Positions 12,801 to 21,800 of a stretch of DNA of 64,000 nucleotides are shown here, piece by piece. Each line of letters begins with the position of its first letter. The stretch's first letter is position 1. Location: positions 3,458,001-3,522,000 of the forward strand of contig NZ_JAWPMM010000001.1 in the NCBI RefSeq assembly GCF_033344935.1. Direction: 5' to 3'. The position numbers were made by a program, and so were the translations under genes. The notes beneath the pieces are model-generated. The model saw nothing but the letters and a program-made list of their open reading frames with translations, was not told the DNA's origin and ran no database searches. Source of the DNA: Reichenbachiella sp. (GTDB lineage: Bacteria > Bacteroidota > Bacteroidia > Cytophagales > Cyclobacteriaceae).

Positions 12801-15800
12801 TAGAAGATGTAATGGTATTCGTTCCATCAGTCAATCCAGCTCCAGCCAAAATAAGGTTGAGATCTTCTAATCCGGCTGGAACACCTGCTCCTTCTCTGAA
12901 AACAAGATCGGTGATCACCGTATTGAATGAGTCACCTCCTGCTCCATCATTTATTGATATATCAAAAATCTTTAACGCCGTACCTGTAGTCTCATCAATC
13001 TGAATTCCAGGTACTGATACTACCGTACTTTCTAAAAGTGGACCACTACCAAGAATTGTTAAGTTATCCGGCGCTACCACCGATATCGTCCCAGCTTGAT
13101 CCACGGAATATGTTGCATCAGTTAAATTATCCGGTGCATCCGCAGCTGTTAAATCTAAAGCTTGAGTCTGGTCATAGGTAAGATCATTGAAATCTCTTGT
13201 TCCCGCTGATAGTAGCTGGTTCACCGTACCTCCAAGTGTGCCAGGGTGGGCTTCAGACAAAGTAACGTCAGCTGTGTTATTTGTATCGAGATTTCCATTC
13301 GCATCATGAGCCTGTACTGTCACACTAAAAGCAACATTAGTTGGAACATCCGCCCCAGGACCATTTGTAAACACCAGTCTATCTGCAGTCACATCCAACG
13401 TATTATTAGCTGTCTCACTTGCATCCGCTGCTCCAGTATTCATACCAGAACCACCTGCTCCTGCAGCTGTACTTGCCCCTAATATTGTCACATCAATATC
13501 AGTTGTGTTATCTACTACACCCGTGGTGTTTGCAAAGGTTACAACCACACTAAATATAGTGGTTTGGTTTCCTGCAGATCCTGTAATAATCTGTTGCGCG
13601 CCAGGTAAGGCTGCCAATCCAGAGAAGACCGCATCAGTACCTGCTATGGCTACTTCCGCCACTTCAATTGGTGTACCTGCCAAGTCTTTATATAAGGCTA
13701 CTTTTTGTATCGTAGCCTCATTTGTAAATTGGACAGTGAGTCCATCCAATAAGGTAGCTAAGCCATCTCCATCGTCGCTCCCTCCACCATCTCGTAGTAT
13801 AAACTGTGCTACTTCGACACCATCAGTTCCAGCGCCCTCTCGATCTATATTAGCAGCCATTTGACCGTTATAATCCAACCCTGTAGCTGGGGTAAAGCTA
13901 CCATTGGCAATAATGTCTGAACTAGAAGCCGAACCAATACCTGTCACATTAAAATTATAGGTACCATCTGCTATACCATCAGTGGTGAATGATATAGATG
14001 TACTTCTTGTGCCGCTGACACTTGGGTCAAAAGTTATGACCACATCATCAGAAGTACCTACCGCTAGTGCTCCAGTAATGTCTGCATCTCTTGTGTAATC
14101 TCCTAACCCAATTGAAGCATCACTAGTGATATTTGCCTGAATAAATCCAACATTTTGAATAGTGTAAGTATAATCTGATGTAATTGCCCCAGCAGTGGTT
14201 ACAGTTCCAAAGTCAGTATTATTAGCCGACGCTGGAGAGTCGGTTGCATTATCCGATATCAAATCTCCATCAGCATCGTAAATGCGAATACTTGGTGTGG
14301 TGGCCGGTGTATTAGGTCCGGTATAATCTGAAAGGACCCAATTCGAAGCAGTGCCAGTTTCAGCAAAACCGTTCAGTGTTCCATGGTAAGTTCCTTTGGC
14401 ATCTATTAACTGCGGAGCTGCAATAGCAGAATTGTCTTGACCTAGCGATCCGACACTAAAATCATACCCTGCTAATAATGTTCCTTCAGCTCCAAAATTG
14501 GCCGCGGTAGTTGGCGTCAACGCCGTTGTTCTGATCTGAGTCGCTGTTCTTGCCACATTCCAGATTCTAACTTCATCAATGCGTCCATCAAATGGAGTCG
14601 CCCCCGCTGGCCCATAGTCTCCAATTGCTACTGGCTCATTAGCATAAGTTTCAGTTACTGAAGTCACATGCGCAACTTCTTCCCCATCGATATACAAGTA
14701 CATTTCATCCGCTGGATTGTCAAAAGTTACAGCAACATGATGCCAAGTACTAGCTGTTATTGGAGCACTAATAAGTGCAATATTTCCTCCATGTCCTGCT
14801 GTGAGCAATGAACCTGTAGCGTTGATATAGAATGGTGCAGCACTTGCCCCCTGAGATGAAATAATATTTCCATTTCCTCCATCCCAATAAATCCATGCTT
14901 CTTTCGTATAGTCCCCAGAACCTGATGCAATATCAATAGTTCCGATATTGACATAATCATTATCACCGGCAAAATCCAAGGCTCTATCTACCCCATGTCC
15001 AATAGAGATAAATTGACCATTGTCCAGATCAACTCCTTCGAAAGTTACCAGTCCAGCGCCATAACTTGTGGCAGATACAATAGTTGCGTTGCTCCAGTCT
15101 GAACCTTCATCATCAATCAACAATACATAGTCACCAGCATTGCTAGTTCCTGGCCAGCCATTGGAAGCAGATACATCGATTCGTAGATCTATATCCGTGA
15201 CATCCCCGTTGGGTTCGTTTACCAAATAGGTTCTGGCCATACGCTCTGTGATACCAATTGGCATCATGCTGCTCGTTCTATTGGCATAAGTCATGTCAGA
15301 CCCATTGTGCCCCAAAGCCACCACATTCATATTGCCTACACCGCCTCCATTAGAAGCATTGTCAGCTGCAATTTCTGTATGACCGATTATAAACTGAGGA
15401 CCTTCTACCGTATTGTACGTTTGCTTAACGTTTAGTCCGGTGTCGTCATCCTGCACCAAAGTAATCACACCGTTGTCATAGGTACCCTCAATCGGCCATG
15501 CATCTGACCCATCGGATAGCAGGAGTGCTGCATTATATGGCAAACCATATTTCATAGATAGGTATGATTCTACTTGCTGGCGTTCTCCAGCAGAAAGCAC
15601 GCGATCATACATGACCACCTCCGTCACAAAACCAATCAGATCAGGCGTGTTGTTTCTTGCACCAATGAGTGTGGTACCCTCATCCGTGTAAGCGCCGGTA
15701 CCGATATTCGTTCCTTGGGATACACCACTAACAAATAGACCAGAAGTCGTACCTCCATCATATTGACCGGTCAGGATAATTGGTATATCCGTATGATCCG

Positions 15801-18800
15801 TCGCAGATACAATCTGATCAGATGTAGCATGAATAAGTGCCGGATATCCTGTGGTTGCCTTAATCATCAATTCATGATCACTCGGCGTGTTTGAGCTAAT
15901 GACACTACCGGCCGTGCTGGTATTGTAAGCTGTCACAACAGCAATTTTTGTATAAGCTCCACCTCCTATCAGACCGGTATTGTCTGAAGCTGTGTACTGT
16001 GTCGTACCATTGAAAGCATAACCTCTCTGGTAGCCTATCGCTGTTGTCGAAAGAGAAGGATTGTTGGCTCCCCCTGTAAAGTTCTGTGCATTACCACTAA
16101 AATCTGGCCATGTTGAAGCAGCAGCCTCATCATTTCTTAACCAAGTAACAATTCCATCAGCTACACCCGCTGGGCCTTGCACCCCTATTCCATTCACAGC
16201 AATGCTAATGGTAGGCTCATCAGGGTCGTCGCTTGTGATGTTAATGTTGTCAGCTTTTGCTCCTGTTGTAGATGGCGCAAAATCAATGGTGAACGTCGTA
16301 CTTTGACCAGCGGTCAAGCTTGTTAAGCCATTTTGTGCGGAAATCGAAAAATCAGACCCGATGGACAAAGATATGGCACTAGCACCTAAGGTTAGCGTTC
16401 CATTTCCATGATTGGTAATGGTATAAGTTCTTGATAATGGTGTAGGGTCTGTAATACCTTGATTTCCAAACTCATGTGTACTACCATGATACAGATCAAC
16501 CAGTAAGTCGTCCTGCACAAAAATGTCAGCAGCAATCGCTCCTGAGTACACCCAGTTCGAGCTATTTCTAAAATTGTAAGACAAAGGTGTAGCTCCCATA
16601 TCAAATCCAGAAGCCGTTGCATCAAAATTTCCAGTTTTATCATCTACATCATTCCTAGTCCCTATAGCCGAGTTGTTGCCCAAAGCGGCCACTGTGGTAT
16701 TATCGAATGTGTAATAAGCTACCAATCCAGACTCGGTTCCAAGCAAGGCGGTATTCATGCTTGCATTGATCTCACCTACAGTTCGTTGAGTACTCCAAAT
16801 TCGAACCTCATCCATTTGTCCATCCAAATTATTATAGAAAGATCTGCCTATACGGGCATCAGATAAGGACGAAACATAGCCATCAGCAAGTGTTCCATTA
16901 AACGCTTCAACACCATTAAAGTAACCTATAACTTGATCCGGATTTGCTCCATCTTGGTTCCAGACAAAGGCTATATGATGCCATTCTTGAACAGGGACTG
17001 GGGCACCCTCAGATACATGATCATAAAAGTATCCACCTAAACCAAATCCACCACCATTGTTGTACGCATATACTGATCCATTAGGGTCTATTTCGAATCT
17101 TACAGCATTACCCGCCAGACCAAAATCGAATTCAAAAATCCCTTGACTAACCCCAACATTTTCAATCTTCACCCACAATTCAATCGTACCTTCCGAGAGA
17201 TTTCCAATATTTCCAATTGTAACCTCATCATCTACTCCATCAAAATCAAGGGCATAATCATTGACTAAATCCGCAGAGACCGCAAAATCATAAGGAGTTT
17301 CAGCTGCAGCGGTATGTGTTGCTGTTATAGTTGCACTTTGTGTGCCAACAGCCGAAGGAAGTGCACCTGGGTATTGGTAGGTAACGTCAAAAGTGACGCT
17401 GTTACCCACTGTCGCAGCGGTAGTTCCACTAATGGTAAAATCGCCATTATTTGAACCCACTCCTGTCAAATTAAATGGAGTCACTCCTTCATTTTCAACT
17501 GTGAAAGTTTGAGTAATTGGTCGAGTAGCACTCACTGTTCCGAAGGCAGTACCATCGGTATCCAATGGTGTTGCATCGCCATCCACAATGTCTGTATTCT
17601 CAAACGCGAAAATATTTACATCTGGCTGTGCAGCTATGATGAAATCATCTGCTGGATCAATCCAGTTGGAAAGGTTTACGTTGGAAGTTCCGAAGTCGAA
17701 GCCAGTGACACCGTCATCTCCTAATCCAGAGTTTTCCGGATCTAAGTTTCCATCATGGCCGTTACCCGTAATATCAGTAAGAATTTCAAAGTCGGGTGTA
17801 TTGATTGCCCCTGCTTGACCTTCGTTAAAATCATACGAAGCGACTAGTCCTGCATCGTTGTGTAGTGTGACTCCTGCATTGTTTTGAATCTGCGATTGGC
17901 TTCTGGCATAGTTCCATATACGAACCTCATCAAATTGGCCCTCTGCAAATTCTGTCAATCCACCAGAATAATAAGCTCCAATCTTCAGAGTTTCACTGGT
18001 TCCAACATAATCCAAAGGTCCCGCAGATGGTAATGCGCTTACTTCTAGACCCTCTATGTATAAACGCATGTTAGTACCGTCGTAAGTTGCAGCTATATGA
18101 TACCATTCGCCAACATCCAAACTGACCTCAAACTCATTTAAACTTAGTGCATCTGATCCTATGAACTGAATATGGTATAATTTGAAAGTTCCAGCATCAT
18201 TAAAATAGGTCAAGCCATATCCATTTGTAGCTTGGTCACCTTTAGAAAGGAGCGTATGACCCGAATTGTTAGATGGCTGAGAAGAAGGCTTATACCATAC
18301 TTCCAAAGTATAATTAGTAGGTTCCAAATCAACATGATCCTGTACCAACACATAATCATCCGTACCATCAAAGTCCAACGCCTGTTCTACTACATCAACA
18401 GTCACTTCAACTTTAAAGCTTTGTTCGGCTACATCAGGGTCATTATTAACAATAATTATATCTGCAGCATTTGCCATACCCAGCCCACTTGGGGACATCA
18501 CCACATCAAAAGTCATCGAATTACCAGATGTGAGCTCATTGGGCAAAGTTTCAGATACATTGGTAACCACCCAATCTCCAGAATTTGAAGTGATAGTTGA
18601 TATAGAAAGATCGGCCAAACCATCATTTCTAATTGTAAAAGTTCTCGTCTCACCTACCAAACCAACATACCCATAATCTGTATCATTCGCCAATGATGGA
18701 AGTGCATCGTCGACTATGTCTACGGCTCCAGCAGACTCTACTGTAATTTCGGGAACAGCAGAAGCATTTACTGTAGACGTAATATAATTCGAGGTGGCAC

Positions 18801-21800
18801 CATTTTTCGCAAATGTTGTCAACGTACCATCAAAAGTATTGGTCGTGATGTCAGTCAAAGTTGGTTCCGCTAACCCTGTATTATTACCACCAGCTGTCCC
18901 CACATTGAAATCATAAGAAGCTAACAAACCAGTTTCGTTGTCAACCCCGAAATTGGTCATATTAGAAGAAATTTGCGTCTGATCTCGCTGCACATTCCAA
19001 ATACGCAATTCATCCATCGATCCATTCCAAAAACGTCCGGGAGTTGGTCCAGATAACCCGTCTAGCGCTGTGCCTATTACCAAATCATTTAAGTTGGCCG
19101 GCCATGACACCACATTTGAAACATTAAAAGATTCAACACCATTCACATAACCTACCAAATTGGATGTTCCAGTATCCCAAGTAATAGCAATATGATACCA
19201 AGTGCTGGTAGACATCGCGCTGCTAAACAATTGTTCTATCTGCGCAGCATCATCGTCAGCTACTATTTGCAAACCTGGCAATCCTGTTTCAACTTCTAGT
19301 CTTAGTCCGTTACCAGAAATATCAGTATCGAATATTCCTTTGTTTGTTGTTAAATCGGATGCATTGACCCACAATTCAATAGTACCCTGAGCTGGGAAGG
19401 TTCCTAAACTTCCGATGCTTACATAATCATCAGTACCACCGAAATTAAGTGCGTTGTTGTCTACGCCCTCTCCTGTAATCTCGAATGTATAGGTTGTATT
19501 ATAATCGTTGGTAATATTTACTGTTTCATTGTAAGTAGCCACCGCTGTAGGTGCAAACACTACAGAGAAGGTGGTTGATTCCGTTGGCAAAAATGACGTG
19601 ACGGCTGCATTAATCACTGAATAATTAGTTCCAGTAGTCAAAGTAGGTTGACTAATGTTCAATGATCCTACTCCATCATTTCTAACCTCAAATACTTTAG
19701 TTTTTGTATCACTTGGCTGACCAACGTTTCCAAAGTTTCTTCCATCTGTGGCACTCCCAGGACTACTAGCCCCTGAAGGAATATCTTCATCAATGATTAC
19801 TTCGGTAATCTTCATCACCGGTTGTGGATTATCAATATACGCGGAGGCTACCCAACCATTGGACAACTCGGTATCATTCGCCTTACCAAATAAAGTCGCG
19901 TCATTCGCATTGTCCTGACCGGCTCCACTTGCAGCATCGGTAATCGTGCTATTTACACCCGCATGATCCAGATCATAATAAGCAATCAGATTAGTTTCTG
20001 ATAATGGACTAGAGATCCTTTGAGTAGCTCTTGTTCGAATGTTAGCATCCGCTTGTTTGTCATTCCAGATTCTTACTTCGTCGATTTGGCCCGTGAAGAA
20101 GTCAGTCACACCTGACATTCGATTACGTGCTCCAATGGTGAATTCACCAGAAGGAGGCGTACCAGTAAATGTGGTAGTCATTGTTTCTGATTCTCCATTA
20201 ACAAAGAATATCACATCATTATTTTCTTTGACTACGGCTACATGAGTCCATGTAGCAGCAGGTACTGATAATGTAGAGGATACACTTTCATAAGTTCCAT
20301 CACTTTCTCCATAGGTCAAAGTTCCATCGGCTTCAATTATCAATTCTGTTCCATTATTCACTCCAGTATTTCCTCGCCAGTATAACCATTCTTGAGCAGC
20401 CACATCCTGACGAACCCACATCTCTATCGTCGAAGTGGAAAGATCAATTCCTCCTTCAGAGGCTGTGAAATAATCGTCTGTGCCATCAAAAGCAAGCGCA
20501 CTACCTTCGGCATTATATGTAACAATCACATCTGTGGTGGTATATGAAATAGTCCAGTTGGCAGGTAGAGTGGTAGTAGAAAATGCCCCTGAAATATTTG
20601 TAGCAGTAAGTATGCTTACAGAATGACCGTCTGAAGGTGTGTATCCACCAAAATAAGATAGATTCAAAGTTCCACTTAGAGTAGCCGTACCAGTTACTTG
20701 AACTTGATCGTAGTCCGTACATGGAGTAGTAACTCCTGCTATTTCAATATTTAACGTTCCACCACCATCATTGTATCCAGCACCAAAAACCATACATGCT
20801 GGGGAGAAGCCCGGAGACAGGGTACCCGATGCGCCATTGGTAAAACTTGTGGTTGTTTCAAATGAACCACCCAACAAACCATTGTTAATAAAGTTTATCC
20901 CTGTCGCATCATTAAGAATAGTTCCATTGGCAAAGTAGACGCTTCCGTTGTTCGTAAAAGTGGCATTATTTGTCAATTGTAGTTGCCCCGTGAGATCCAG
21001 ATTCAGAACAATACCGCCTTGTACAATCACATTGTTTCCATCAAATACCAAATTTCCAGTTTGAGTTAAGTTAGCATTGTTCGTAATGTCAATATCAGCA
21101 GTAATTCCTGCCGGGTTGGGCACATCCCCACACCAGTTATCTGGATCGTTCCAATTATTGTCACCCAAACTATTTGTGAATACACCAGCAGGCAAACAAG
21201 TAGGCAGATTAGCATCCACCCAGTTGGAAGTTGCACCTGTCAACAAGAAGCCAGAAGCGTTTCCATCCATTTCAGGGTCCAAATCTCCATCATGGTTGTT
21301 GCCAGTGACATCTTCCAGGTAATCTTCTGTATTGCCCGAAAAGTTATCGCCACCTGGATTTCCTGAATTAAAATCATAAGCTGCCACTAAGCCTGTTCCG
21401 CTGCTTAGGCTAGTAAGCATATTGGCTTGAATGTCTCCAATAGATCTCTCCAGATTCCAAACACGTAGCTCATCGAGTTGACCAATAAAACCAGTCGTAC
21501 CTCCTCGGCTTCCCATATGGATATTGGCTGAACTATATGACGGTGTAGTCACTCCAATGCTTGGATCGGTATCATCTACCCCATCTACATAAATGGTACC
21601 ATCTCCCGAACTTCTGTAAACAATGGCTATATGGTGCCAAGCCCCATCATTATAAGTACCCTGAGTTTGGAGAATTCCTCCAATATTAATTCCAATCTTA
21701 TCACCGCTAAACTGCTGCACAGAATACTGATTATTGCCAGTTCCCTTTTCAAATATTATTCTATTTCCAGTTTGAGTTGTTTTATACATAAACTCTATGG

